Source of the DNA: CAZLLV01 sp964560325 | GTDB taxonomy: Bacteria > Acidobacteriota > Thermoanaerobaculia > Multivoradales > DATKCC01 | Length of the DNA: 30,498 bases | NCBI GenBank assembly: GCA_964560325.1 | Contig: CAZLLV010000420.1 | Coordinates: forward strand, 1-30,498 | Direction: 5' to 3' | Shown: positions 23,648-30,498 of the stretch, piece by piece | Position numbering within the stretch: position 1 is the first letter of the stretch | Layout of the letters: each line of letters opens with the position of its first letter | The notes under the pieces: model-generated | Seen by the model: the letters and a program-made list of their open reading frames with translations, nothing else | Databases searched by the model: none | What the model was told of the DNA's origin: nothing | Translations under genes and position numbers: made by a program

Positions 23648-24613
23648 TCAGATTCCCAGGTCGTCCAGGGACCGGGCCACCAGGAGCCGATCGGCCATGC
23701 GGCCGAGCTCGTCCGGAGAGGCGATCGCCTCGATCCGTCGCCTACGATCCGCCGGGAGGTCGCCGAAGCGAGCTTCGATCTGGGCCAGCACGACCGCTCT
23801 CATGCCTTCCACTCGCCCTTCCACTCGCCCTGCCTCTCGACCCTCGCGTCGTCCTTCCTGCCGCCCTTTCTCGAGGCCGATCTCCTGTCCTTCCAACCGG
23901 ATCCTGTCCGCCCAGGTCATCTCCATGGTGCTCACCTCCCGATTCTGCTCTTCGGCCAGGAGAGCGTCGTACTCCTCCTGTGCCGCGTCGTCCCATTGTA
24001 CGTAGGTTTCCACGCAGTTCACCAGCAAGAACCGGCCGGCGTCGTCGATTTCCAGGCGGGCGATGCGCCGCAGGCATTCGAGCTTGTGCCGGGCCGGCGA
24101 CAGCCCGCGGTGGTCCATGAGCGCCGCGAGCGCCGGCGCCAGGGCCTCCGGTCGGTCGAGGTAGCGGACTGCCCGGCTCCGGGCGAGGCCGAAGGTCGAG
24201 TAGGTGAAGCTCGCCAGGCATCGGCCGGCGAATCGGTGCTCCACCGTGATCGCGTGCACGCCCGGCTGGCCGCCGGTGAGGTAGATCACGATCGGCACCA
24301 CCGGCTCGCCGTGGCGCAGCCAGAGCTGCATGGCGTAGCGCCACATGCGCTTGTCCATCGCGCGGCCCCGGGCGCGGGCCTCGACCTCGACGTGAATCAG
24401 GACAATCTCCACGCGGGCGTCCTCGGTCGGTACCTCCGCCACCAGGTCGAGGCGCCGGCGCTTGCCCTCCGGAACGTCAGTGAACAGCTCGCCTTCCAGG
24501 AACCTCGCCCGGTCGAGCCGCATCTCATCGGCCATCTCCGGAACGACGATGCGTAGAAGGTCCCCGAAGAACCGCCGGATCAGCGTCTTGAACAGCTGGT
24601 CGTGATCGGACAC
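23648..24613 (-). CDS. Rpn/PD-(D/E)XK nuclease-like protein (DUF4351-type), copy 2
   Basis: A 321-residue protein from GTG 24613, the position homologous to the start of copy 1; the longer frame to 24757 lies in leader sequence and is rejected. D56 and the VLIHVEVEAR strand are kept. The main difference is the low-complexity hinge: GLEKGRQEGRREGREAGRVEGRVEG, eight residues longer than in copy 1, as expected from slippage in a GAR/EGR-type repeat. Other differences are scattered substitutions and both copies are intact, which suggests that both are under selection or the duplication is recent. It is divergent from the MetOD1-like gene. Confidence 0.82.
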   Translation of the reverse strand: MSDHDQLFKTLIRRFFGDLLRIVVPEMADEMRLDRARFLEGELFTDVPEGKRRRLDLVAEVPTEDARVEIVLIHVEVEARARGRAMDKRMWRYAMQLWLRHGEPVVPIVIYLTGGQPGVHAITVEHRFAGRCLASFTYSTFGLARSRAVRYLDRPEALAPALAALMDHRGLSPARHKLECLRRIARLEIDDAGRFLLVNCVETYVQWDDAAQEEYDALLAEEQNREVSTMEMTWADRIRLEGQEIGLEKGRQEGRREGREAGRVEGRVEGMRAVVLAQIEARFGDLPADRRRRIEAIASPDELGRMADRLLVARSLDDLGI

Positions 24614-24643
24614 ACCCTCGCCCCCTTCGGTCGGTGAATCGCG

Positions 24644-24664
24644 GGCCCCGGACGGTCCGGGGCC
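24644..24664. other. Conserved palindromic hairpin in the leader of copy 2
   Basis: GGCCCCGGAC (24644-24653), one G, GTCCGGGGCC (24655-24664), with the same outer GGTGAA/TTCACC pairing as copy 1. The arms are unchanged between copies although neighbouring bases differ. It lies about 20 nt upstream of the GTG start. Confidence 0.6.
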
Positions 24665-24793
24665 TTCACCAACACCAGGACGGGAAAGGGGGGCGTGATC
24701 GCACGGGAACGAGAGGGCCGGAGAGTGTGGAGCCGACGAGATCGCCGCGCTCGCCACCGACTACGGCTCGTTGCGGTCACCCATCTTGCATGT

Positions 24794-24825
24794 GCCCCCG
24801 TCGCCCGCCGGGCGACCTGGGGGGC
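24794..24825 (+). promoter_or_regulatory. Strong stem-loop in the leader of the MetOD1/kinase operon
   Basis: GTCGCCC (24800-24806), loop GCC, GGGCGAC (24810-24816) form a perfect 7-bp stem, extended by GCCCCC (24794-24799) pairing with a GGGGGGC run (24819-24825) across a CT bulge. It ends about 10 nt before the GAGAGGAG ribosome binding site at 24833-24838. It could control translation or mark an attenuator or protein site. The rest of the 234-nt divergent gap shows no gene and no clear promoter. Confidence 0.45.
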
Positions 24826-24847
24826 TTGCGCGAGAGAGGAGCACACC

Positions 24848-25384
24848 ATGAGCAGCCGAACTCCCGTCGAAGAGCTCTCCGTCCCGCTCGAGCGCGACGG
24901 ATTCCTGCGCGATCTCCTCCGCCACCTCTCCGGCACCCTCCAGGACGTGGTGGGGATCGACGAGGCGGCGGGCTTCGTGAGCGTCGTCGGTCGGCAGATC
25001 GGCGGCGAGATCGACGGCGCCTACCGCCGGGCGCTCGCCGTCGAATCGCTCGATCGCGAGCAGGTGAGGGACGTGCTGGTCGACCTCAAGCGACGCATCC
25101 AGGGCGAGTTCTACGTCATCGAGGAGGACGAGGAGAAGATCGTGCTCGGCAACCGTGCCTGCCCGTTCGGCGACCGGGTGAAGGGTCGGCCGGCGCTCTG
25201 CATGATGACCTCGAACGTCTTCGGCTCGATCGCGTCGCGCAATCTCGGCTACGGCAAGGTGGAGCTCCAGGAGACGATCGCCGAAGGGCACCCCGGGTGC
25301 CGGGTGGTGGTCTACCTGAAGCGCACGCCCGAGTCCGAGCGCGCCCGAGGGCGCGAGTACTTCCGCGAGGTCGCGCTCGATTGA
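24848..25384 (+). CDS. MetOD1-like (methanogen output domain 1) protein
   Basis: A 178-residue soluble protein from ATG 24848, with GAGGAG 7-8 nt upstream. The C-terminal half has the hallmarks I associate with MetOD1 proteins: GNRACPFGDRVKG, ALCMMTSNVFGSIASRN, LGYGKVELQETIAEG and HPGCRVVVYLKR, giving three conserved Cys (CPFG, LCMMT, PGC) that could bind a metal or act as a redox switch. The N-terminal half is helical (ERDGFLRDLLRHLSGTLQDV). Its stop overlaps the start of the histidine kinase (TTGA, 25381-25384), so the two are translationally coupled and probably act together, with this protein as sensor or output partner. The family name is from memory, at moderate certainty. Confidence 0.75.
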   Translation: MSSRTPVEELSVPLERDGFLRDLLRHLSGTLQDVVGIDEAAGFVSVVGRQIGGEIDGAYRRALAVESLDREQVRDVLVDLKRRIQGEFYVIEEDEEKIVLGNRACPFGDRVKGRPALCMMTSNVFGSIASRNLGYGKVELQETIAEGHPGCRVVVYLKRTPESERARGREYFREVALD

Positions 25385-27015
25385 GCTTGGTCGAACCGTT
25401 CGAACGGCTCGCCGAGTCGCTCCCGTTCGCCCTGCTCCTGCTGACGCCGGAGGGCGAGGTGGCCTCGGCCAACGCCGAGGCGCGGCGCCGCCTGGGGTGC
25501 GACCGCTCCGGCTGGAGTCTCGCCGACCGGGTCGTGGAGTCGGAGGCGGTCCGTCGCTACCTGGCACTCTGTAGCGGCGGCGGGTCGCGCCTGCCGGGGG
25601 CGTTGCACCTGCGAGACGGCGACGCGCCGATGCGCTGCGACTGCTCGGCGGTCTCCAGGGACGATGCGGGCTCCGCCGCTTACCTGCTGTTGACGCTCCG
25701 CCCGCGGCCGGAGACCTCCGAGCGATTCACCTTGCTCAACGAGCAGATCGACCGGCTGCACCAGGAGGTCCGCCGCCGCGAGGCCGCCGAGGACGAGCTC
25801 GCGTCGGCCCTCGCCCACGAACGGGAGGCACGGGCCGAGGCGGAGGAGGCGAACCGGCTCAAGGACGAGTTCCTGGCCACCGTCTCGCACGAGCTGCGCA
25901 CGCCGCTCCACGCCATCCGCGGCTGGCTCCACGTCCTCGACGAACGCCGTTCGGACGAGGCCACGGTCACGCGTGCGATCGAGGTGATCCGGCGCAACGC
26001 GGAGCTCCAGACTCAGCTCGTCGAGGACGTGCTCGACGTCTCGCAGGTCGTCACCGGACGCCTGCGGCTGTCGGTCGGGCCGGTCGATCTCGCCGCGGTG
26101 GTGCGCGACGCGGTCGAATCGGTGCGGCCGGCCGCGGAGGCGAAAGACATCCGCCTCCAGGTGATGACCGAAGGGGGCGAGACGACCGTCCACGGCGACT
26201 TCCACCGCCTCGTGCAGATCGCCTGGAACCTGCTGTCGAACGCCATCAAGTTCACGCCCAAGCGCGGGCGCGTGCAGGTGGTGCTGAAGCGGGTGAACTC
26301 GCACGTCGAGCTGACGGTGAGCGACACCGGCGAGGGGATTCCGCCCGACTTCCTGCCCTACGTCTTCGACCGCTTCCGGCAGGCCGACGGCTCGACGACG
26401 CGACACCACGGCGGGCTCGGACTGGGGCTCGCGATCGTCCGCCACCTGGTCGAGCTCCACGGCGGGCTGGTCTTCGGCGAGAGCCAGGGGCCGGGGAGGG
26501 GCTCCACCTTCACGGTGAGCCTGCCGGTTCCGCTGGTCGGCACCTCCTCACACCCTGCCGTCCCGATCGTCGAGGCGGACGGCGAGGCGCTCGCGGAGCG
26601 GTCCGCATCGCCAGCCGCTCTGCGCACGCCGCTCGCGGATCTCCGTTTCCTGCTGGTGGAGGACCACCCGGACTCGCTCGACCTCCTCTGCCGGATCCTC
26701 GAGGATGCCGGCGGCCGCGTGCGCGGCGTGCCCTCGTCGGACGAGGCGCTCGCGGCCTTCGAGGAGGAGCACCCGGACGTGGTCGTCTCCGACATCGAGA
26801 TGCCGGGCGAGGACGGCTACACGCTGATCCGGAAGCTGCGCGACCTCGAGCGGCAGAGCGGCCTGCCCCGGGCGCCCGCTGTCGCCGTGACCGCCCATGC
26901 GACCCGCGAGCACCGCCTGCGGGCACTGCGCGCCGGCTACCAGGCGTTCGTCGCCAAGCCGGTCGACCCGGCGGAGCTGCTCGCCGTCTTGGCGAGCGTC
27001 ACCGGCCGGAACTGA
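25381..27015 (+). CDS. Soluble hybrid histidine kinase (PAS-like, HisKA, HATPase, receiver)
   Basis: A 544-residue protein. Residues 5-105 are PAS-like (FERLAESLPFALLLLTPEGE), 115-160 a coiled coil, and HisKA follows with the H-box FLATVSHELRTPLHAI (phospho-acceptor H170). HATPase_c has an N-box NLLSNAIKF (283-291), G1 DTGEGI and G2 GLGLGLAIV. A linker (385-418) leads to a receiver domain with D471 (VVSDIEMPGEDGY), acidic pair E427/D428 and K526. All key residues are present. No TM segment is seen, so it senses a cytoplasmic signal. The start is TTG 25381, overlapping the previous stop; the open frame upstream to 24634 overlaps other genes. No separate response regulator with DNA binding is nearby. 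Confidence 0.92.
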   Translation: MSLVEPFERLAESLPFALLLLTPEGEVASANAEARRRLGCDRSGWSLADRVVESEAVRRYLALCSGGGSRLPGALHLRDGDAPMRCDCSAVSRDDAGSAAYLLLTLRPRPETSERFTLLNEQIDRLHQEVRRREAAEDELASALAHEREARAEAEEANRLKDEFLATVSHELRTPLHAIRGWLHVLDERRSDEATVTRAIEVIRRNAELQTQLVEDVLDVSQVVTGRLRLSVGPVDLAAVVRDAVESVRPAAEAKDIRLQVMTEGGETTVHGDFHRLVQIAWNLLSNAIKFTPKRGRVQVVLKRVNSHVELTVSDTGEGIPPDFLPYVFDRFRQADGSTTRHHGGLGLGLAIVRHLVELHGGLVFGESQGPGRGSTFTVSLPVPLVGTSSHPAVPIVEADGEALAERSASPAALRTPLADLRFLLVEDHPDSLDLLCRILEDAGGRVRGVPSSDEALAAFEEEHPDVVVSDIEMPGEDGYTLIRKLRDLERQSGLPRAPAVAVTAHATREHRLRALRAGYQAFVAKPVDPAELLAVLASVTGRN

Positions 27016-27020
27016 CGGCG

Positions 27021-27815
27021 TCAGGAGCCGAGGCGGGCGATCGTGTCTTCCGCGCCCGGCGCCACGAAGGCGGAGCGGCTCAGCCAGTCACGGTCCGGGT
27101 AGTAGCCGAACAGCACGCTGCCGCCCGCGATCGTGTCGATCACCTCGCGGGAGACCTCCGGGTCGAGCGCCGGGCAGCCCCAGCTCCGGCCCAGGCGGCC
27201 CATCCGGTTCATGAACTCCTCGGTCGCGTAGTCGGCGCCGTGGACGACGATCGCGCGCTCCCGGGCGAGGTCGTTGAAGCCGGGCTCGTGGCCGTCGAGA
27301 CGGAGCGAGTAACCGTTCTTGCCGTAGTAGGTCTCGGCGGTCGTGAGCAGACCGATGTTCGACTTCAGGCTCATCGAGACGTTCGAGAACGACTTCGTCA
27401 TGTTGGCGCCCGAGTGCTTCCCGTGCGTCACGCGCTCGTGATAGAGGACGGAGTTGTCGCCCAGGTCGAGCACCCACATGCGCCGCTCGGTCGAGGGCAG
27501 CGAGAAGTCGATCACCGTGAGGATGTCCGGCCGCTTCACCAGCCCGCGGTCGAGCGCCCGCTCGTGGGCGTCGAGGGCGGTCCGGAGCACCTCGGGGCGC
27601 AGGCCGTCGACGGTGAACAGGCTCTCGGTCTTCGGCTCCGCATCCGGGATGCCGGTCGTGCGCGAAGCGAGACGCGGCTCCGCGGTCCGAGAGGTGACGG
27701 TGCGGGTCGCCTCGGCGTCGGCCGCGTCGGCGGACGGCGTGGCGGTGGCGGGGATGACGAGGGTCGCGAGCGCGAGAAGCGCCGCGGCGGACGAGCCGTA
27801 GAGTGTCTTTTTCAT
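27021..27815 (-). CDS. L,D-transpeptidase-like (YkuD-like_2) exported protein
   Basis: A 264-residue protein from ATG 27815, which begins a clear signal peptide (MKK, hydrophobic 7-24, ATATPSADA). The upstream frame to 27854 is rejected. The C-terminal 160 residues match the murein L,D-transpeptidase YkuD-like group: FSLPSTERRMWVLDL, HGKHSG, H192 in IVVHGADYATEEF, and the catalytic Cys in GRSWGCPAL (C214). Such enzymes cross-link or modify peptidoglycan in the periplasm. A GGAAT-N18-GTT promoter of the kind used by SigR-type ECF factors lies immediately upstream, and no Shine-Dalgarno sequence is seen, so the mRNA may be almost leaderless. It follows the CDP-alcohol transferase gene by 39 nt. 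Confidence 0.88.
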   Translation of the reverse strand: MKKTLYGSSAAALLALATLVIPATATPSADAADAEATRTVTSRTAEPRLASRTTGIPDAEPKTESLFTVDGLRPEVLRTALDAHERALDRGLVKRPDILTVIDFSLPSTERRMWVLDLGDNSVLYHERVTHGKHSGANMTKSFSNVSMSLKSNIGLLTTAETYYGKNGYSLRLDGHEPGFNDLARERAIVVHGADYATEEFMNRMGRLGRSWGCPALDPEVSREVIDTIAGGSVLFGYYPDRDWLSRSAFVAPGAEDTIARLGS

Positions 27816-27826
27816 ACGCCCTGTAC

Positions 27827-27852
27827 AACGGTCGGAGGCATGCAGGCATTCC
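27827..27852 (-). promoter_or_regulatory. Candidate ECF (SigR-like) promoter of the L,D-transpeptidase gene
   Basis: The minus strand reads GGAAT (27852-27848), 18 nt, GTT (27829-27827, within GTTGTAC). GGAAT-N18-GTT is the pattern known for SigR/SigH-type, thiol-stress-responsive promoters. The predicted start lies only about 4-5 nt before ATG 27815. Confidence 0.45.
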
Positions 27853-27854
27853 AA

Positions 27855-28541
27855 TTATTCTTGTAAATTCTGCCAATACGAGCTCTTGCGTCCATTCTCC
27901 CCGGGGGCAGCCGCCGGGGCTCCCGAAACCAGCGCGGGGAGAGCGTAGGCGGCGACGGCGAGGGTGCCCGCGGCCGCCGAGAGGAGGAGCGCCGGCGGGA
28001 GGAATACGGCCACGTCCGGGCCGCCGAGGAGGGCTGCCGGGTAGGCGGCGGCGAACGGCAGCTTGGGCAGGTGGGCCCAGAAGCCGGCGCGCGGCGCGGA
28101 CCGGAACGCCTCCGGGTCCCGCTGGCGGGCGGCCCGGAGGGCCGTGCCGGCGGCCAGCGTGCAGGCGACCGCCGCCGCCACCGCGTGAGGGAGGGGTGCC
28201 AGGCCCCGTGCCCCCGCGGCGACGGCGAGGGCGGCGAAGGTCGCCGCGTCGCACGCCTGATCGAGGAGCTTGCCGGCGCCGCTCGCGGTGCCCGAGCGGC
28301 GGGCGACGGCGCCGTCGAGGGCGTCCGCCGAGACCGCGACCGCGAGCGCCGCGAAGGCGACCTCGGGCCGACTCTCCGGAATGAAAAAAGTACAGAGCGC
28401 CGCGACCACGCCGGCGAGAGAGACCGCCCACGCCGGGACCCCCAGACGGGCGAGCGGGACGGCCAGCGGGGCGAGGGCGAGGTCGCGCAGGCGCCGGAAG
28501 GCACGGTAGAGGCGCGCTTCGAGACTCATCCGGAGGCTCAT
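27855..28541 (-). CDS. CDP-alcohol phosphatidyltransferase family protein
   Basis: A 228-residue polytopic membrane protein with the full CDP-alcohol phosphotransferase motif D-x2-DG-x2-AR-x8-G-x3-D-x3-D: DALDGAVAR, then G, then LLDQACD. These Asp residues bind the divalent metals and the CDP-linked substrate. There are about six TM segments and a Pro/Ala/Gly tail. It should transfer a phosphatidyl or phospho group from a CDP-alcohol to an alcohol acceptor in phospholipid synthesis; which alcohol cannot be told. ATG 28541 overlaps the moeA stop (ATGA, 28538-28541), so translation is coupled; ATG 28529 is an alternative. The pairing with moeA shows no obvious pathway logic. Confidence 0.88.
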   Translation of the reverse strand: MSLRMSLEARLYRAFRRLRDLALAPLAVPLARLGVPAWAVSLAGVVAALCTFFIPESRPEVAFAALAVAVSADALDGAVARRSGTASGAGKLLDQACDAATFAALAVAAGARGLAPLPHAVAAAVACTLAAGTALRAARQRDPEAFRSAPRAGFWAHLPKLPFAAAYPAALLGGPDVAVFLPPALLLSAAAGTLAVAAYALPALVSGAPAAAPGENGRKSSYWQNLQE

Positions 28542-29803
28542 CCGGCGAGCCATCCGGCGATCGGCAGCACCTCGCACCGGTCGCCGGCGGCGCGGGGCTC
28601 GGCGCCGGCCGGCACCCGCACCAGGGCGGTTCCCCGGGCGTAGCCGCCCACGTCGTGTGAACCGACCGACGAGACCGGCGTGACGCGGATCGCTCCTCCC
28701 GCGACCTCGACCTCGGCCGGCAGGAAGCGGTCCCGCCCCTTGGCTCCGGGCAGCGGCGCCGCCAGCTCGGCCGCCAGGGCGCCGTGCCAGAAGCCGTCGC
28801 GCTTGCCCAGGAGACTGCGCAGGAAGGGGCGGACGAAGAGCCAGAAACCGACCATCACCGAGGCCGGGTTGCCGGGGAGGCCGAAGGCGACGCCGGGACG
28901 GCCGGGAATCGAGCCGTCGACCGCGTGACCGGCGGCGTGGACGGCGGCCAGGAGCGGCTTGCCCGGCTGGACCGCCACGCGGTGGAAGAGAGGCTCGCAG
29001 TCGAGCTCCTCGAGCACGCCCGCGACCACGTCGGCCTCGCCCATCGAGACGCCGCCCGAGATCAGCAGCACGTCGGCGTCCAGGCCGGACTCGATCCGTT
29101 CGCGCAGTGCGTCGCGGTCGTCGGGAGCGATGCCGAGGGGGTCGAGATGGACCCCGATCTCCCGGCAGGCGGCGCTCACGAAGTCGGTGTGGGAGTCGCG
29201 GAGCCGGCCCGGTCGCGGCGTCTCGTCGGGCGGCACCACCTCGTCGCCGGTGACGATCAGCGCCACCCGGGGCCGGCGGTGGACCGTCAGGCGGGCGTAG
29301 CCGTGGGTGGCGAGGAGCGAGAGGGCGCCGGGCCCCAGGACGGTGCCGGCCGGGAGGAGCGGATCGCCGCCCCGTACGACCTCGCCGCGCCGGCGGATGT
29401 GGTCCCCGGCCGCGCCCGGGATCTCGAAGGTCACGCGCTCCCCGCCGGGGCCGCTCTCGACCCGAGCACGCTCGACCGGGATCACCCGGTTGGCCCCCTC
29501 CGGCACCGGCGCACCGGTCATGATGCGCAGGACCGTGCCGTCCGGTACCGCGGCGCCGGGCGGGTCGCCGGCCATCACCGCGCCCGCGACCGGTAGCGCG
29601 CCTCCCTCCCGCGGCGGACCGGCGAGCGCGAAGCCGTCCATCGCGGAGACGTCGTCTGCCGGCACGTCGGCCGTGGCATCGAGCGGCCGGGCGAGCACCC
29701 GTCCGCCTGCACGGCGCCGCTCGATCGTCACCGCCGGCAGCGGCCGGGCGAGCGGCGCGAGGCGGCGCCAGGCTTCTTCCGGGGAGACGGGAGGGGCGAG
29801 CAT
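28538..29803 (-). CDS. moeA: Molybdopterin molybdenumtransferase MoeA
   Basis: A 421-residue protein from ATG 29803. All MoeA regions are present: AMDGFAL near 62-68 (domain I/II), MTGAPVPEGANRVIPVE, the ALIVTGDEVV and GRLRDSHTDF blocks of the molybdopterin-binding domain, LLISGGVSMGEADVV, AVQPGKPLL, GLPGNPASVMV, and the C-terminal domain IV (about 345-421). It inserts molybdate into adenylylated molybdopterin in the cytosol. The frame open to 29917 adds non-conserved residues and is rejected. There is no ribosome binding site; a TATACC -10-like element lies about 10 nt upstream on this strand. No other moa or mob genes are in the window. Confidence 0.94.
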   Translation of the reverse strand: MLAPPVSPEEAWRRLAPLARPLPAVTIERRRAGGRVLARPLDATADVPADDVSAMDGFALAGPPREGGALPVAGAVMAGDPPGAAVPDGTVLRIMTGAPVPEGANRVIPVERARVESGPGGERVTFEIPGAAGDHIRRRGEVVRGGDPLLPAGTVLGPGALSLLATHGYARLTVHRRPRVALIVTGDEVVPPDETPRPGRLRDSHTDFVSAACREIGVHLDPLGIAPDDRDALRERIESGLDADVLLISGGVSMGEADVVAGVLEELDCEPLFHRVAVQPGKPLLAAVHAAGHAVDGSIPGRPGVAFGLPGNPASVMVGFWLFVRPFLRSLLGKRDGFWHGALAAELAAPLPGAKGRDRFLPAEVEVAGGAIRVTPVSSVGSHDVGGYARGTALVRVPAGAEPRAAGDRCEVLPIAGWLAG

Positions 29804-29812
29804 CGCAGGCGA

Positions 29813-29821
29813 TGGTATACT
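29813..29821 (+). promoter_or_regulatory. Extended -10 element, possibly shared by both divergent genes
   Basis: TGGTATACT (29813-29821) is an extended -10 for the plus-strand DUF4388 gene. Because GTATAC (29815-29820) is palindromic, the minus strand reads TATACC at the matching place upstream of moeA (ATG 29803). A single AT-rich core may thus serve both directions. No -35 element is clear. Confidence 0.4.
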
Positions 29822-29900
29822 GAAGGTTCCCGAGCCCCGCACCAGCCGCCGTACGACGCCGGATCGCGCCCGACCCCCCGGCGCTCCCGAGGAGAGGTCC

Positions 29901-30498
29901 CTGAGCGCTCCAGACAAAGCCTTCGAGTACCGGGCGAGCCTCGAAGAGACGGCGCTGCCCGAGATGCTCTACACGATCGATCGCTTCCAGGTGCCCGGGG
30001 TGATCGAGGCGCAGCGCGAGGACGTGGTCAAGCGCGTGTTCATCCGCGAGGGCAACGTCGTCCACGCCACGTCGACCGATCGCAACGACAGCCTCGGGGC
30101 CTACCTCCAGCGGACCGGCAAGCTCACCGCGGAACAGTTCAGCCGTACGATGACGGCGCGCTCGGAGGCCAACAAACGCTACGGCGAGCTCCTGATCGAG
30201 CAGGGTCTGATCTCCCCCCGCGGCATCTACGACGCGGTCAGCAAGCAGGTCGAGTCGATCGTCTGGAGCCTCTTCTACTGGCAGCAGGGAGAGGTCCGCT
30301 TCCAGATCGGCAGCTTCCAGAACCCGGGCGGGGTTCGCATCCAGCTCCCGATGCGGCAGGTGATCCTGGAGGGGATCAAGCGCGCCCCCAACGCCAAGGC
30401 GCTGGTCGCCCGCCTCGGAAAGAAAGAGACGGTCTTCCACCCCTCCTACACGACCGAGGACCTGATCCAGGCCGCGCTCGACGACGACGAGTATCGGC
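29901..30498 (+). CDS. DUF4388 domain protein (3' truncated by window edge)
   Basis: The frame is open to the last base (ends ...LDDDEYR), so the gene continues to the right. The first 199 or so codons match DUF4388 (PatA N-terminal-like) regulators: ALPEMLYTIDRFQVPGVIEA, RVFIREGNVVHATSTDRND, LGAYLQRTGKLT, GELLIEQGLISPRGIYDAV, and VWSLFYWQQGEVRFQIGSF. No ATG or GTG lies upstream in frame before the -10 region. The best start is CTG 29901, with AGGAG 6 nt upstream. The domain is common in Acidobacteriota, deltaproteobacteria and cyanobacteria and is linked to gliding, development or signalling; the partner domain lies beyond the window. Confidence 0.78.
   Translation, partial: MSAPDKAFEYRASLEETALPEMLYTIDRFQVPGVIEAQREDVVKRVFIREGNVVHATSTDRNDSLGAYLQRTGKLTAEQFSRTMTARSEANKRYGELLIEQGLISPRGIYDAVSKQVESIVWSLFYWQQGEVRFQIGSFQNPGGVRIQLPMRQVILEGIKRAPNAKALVARLGKKETVFHPSYTTEDLIQAALDDDEYR

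Larger units (their letters stand above)
23646..24691. repeat. Tandem duplication, copy 2 (Rpn-like gene plus leader)
   Basis: This 1046-nt unit is the partner of 22548-23569, separated from it by 76 nt. It carries the same gene, the same 20-nt leader segment and the same palindrome (GGCCCCGGAC/GTCCGGGGCC at 24644-24664). Confidence 0.85.

Noticed and set aside
22548..24691. Insertion sequence or composite transposon
   Set aside because: The genes are Rpn-like, but I see no terminal inverted repeats, target-site duplication or transposase; the repeat is a simple tandem gene duplication.

Overview
The window is about 30.5 kb of GC-rich bacterial chromosome, densely coded on both strands, with gaps below 250 nt. 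The gene families suggest an Acidobacteriota genome, perhaps Thermoanaerobaculia-like: a DUF4388 protein, a protein kinase with a long helical tail, secreted proteins sharing an unnamed C-terminal domain with a PNGFLWPTLV core, a fused E1 dehydrogenase, and a FecR-type anti-sigma protein. This placement rests on family recall, not on a search. I see no rRNA, CRISPR array, insertion sequence or phage module.

Layout. 1-1305 (+): two tandem paralogues of a small secreted or membrane-anchored protein, the first cut by the left edge. 1324-8466 (-): six tightly coupled genes, in transcription order an ECF sigma factor, a membrane zinc-finger/FecR protein, then two ABC ATPase plus ABC-2 permease pairs; four of the five junctions are 4-nt ATGA or GTGA overlaps. 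8506-14868 (-): a ZnuA-like lipoprotein and three exported proteins (a PPC-domain protein, a BNR/sialidase-like protein with an FN3 domain, and a propeller-like protein). The first and last of the three exported proteins share the unnamed C-terminal domain. 14966-16389 (+): a membrane-anchored hypothetical and a FitA/VapC-type toxin-antitoxin pair. 16397-20711 (-): a selenocysteine tRNA, then a cytosolic Ser/Thr kinase and a fused alpha/beta 2-oxoacid dehydrogenase E1. 20810-22544 (+): a Na+/Ca2+ exchanger-family protein and an alpha/beta hydrolase lacking the usual catalytic His. 22548-24691: a tandem duplication of a Rpn/PD-(D/E)XK-like gene with its leader hairpin. 24848-27015 (+): a MetOD1-like Cys-containing protein overlapping a soluble hybrid histidine kinase. 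27021-29803 (-): moeA, a CDP-alcohol phosphatidyltransferase and an L,D-transpeptidase-like protein. 29901-end (+): a DUF4388 protein cut by the right edge.

The most notable items are the tRNA-Sec gene, the shared C-terminal domain, the sigma/anti-sigma/double-ABC operon, the duplicated Rpn-like unit with a conserved palindrome and a G-quadruplex-like spacer, and the MetOD1-kinase pair. Several promoters look like extended -10 elements lying 7-8 nt from the start codon, which suggests leaderless mRNAs. All functional statements come from motif reading; no database search was run.
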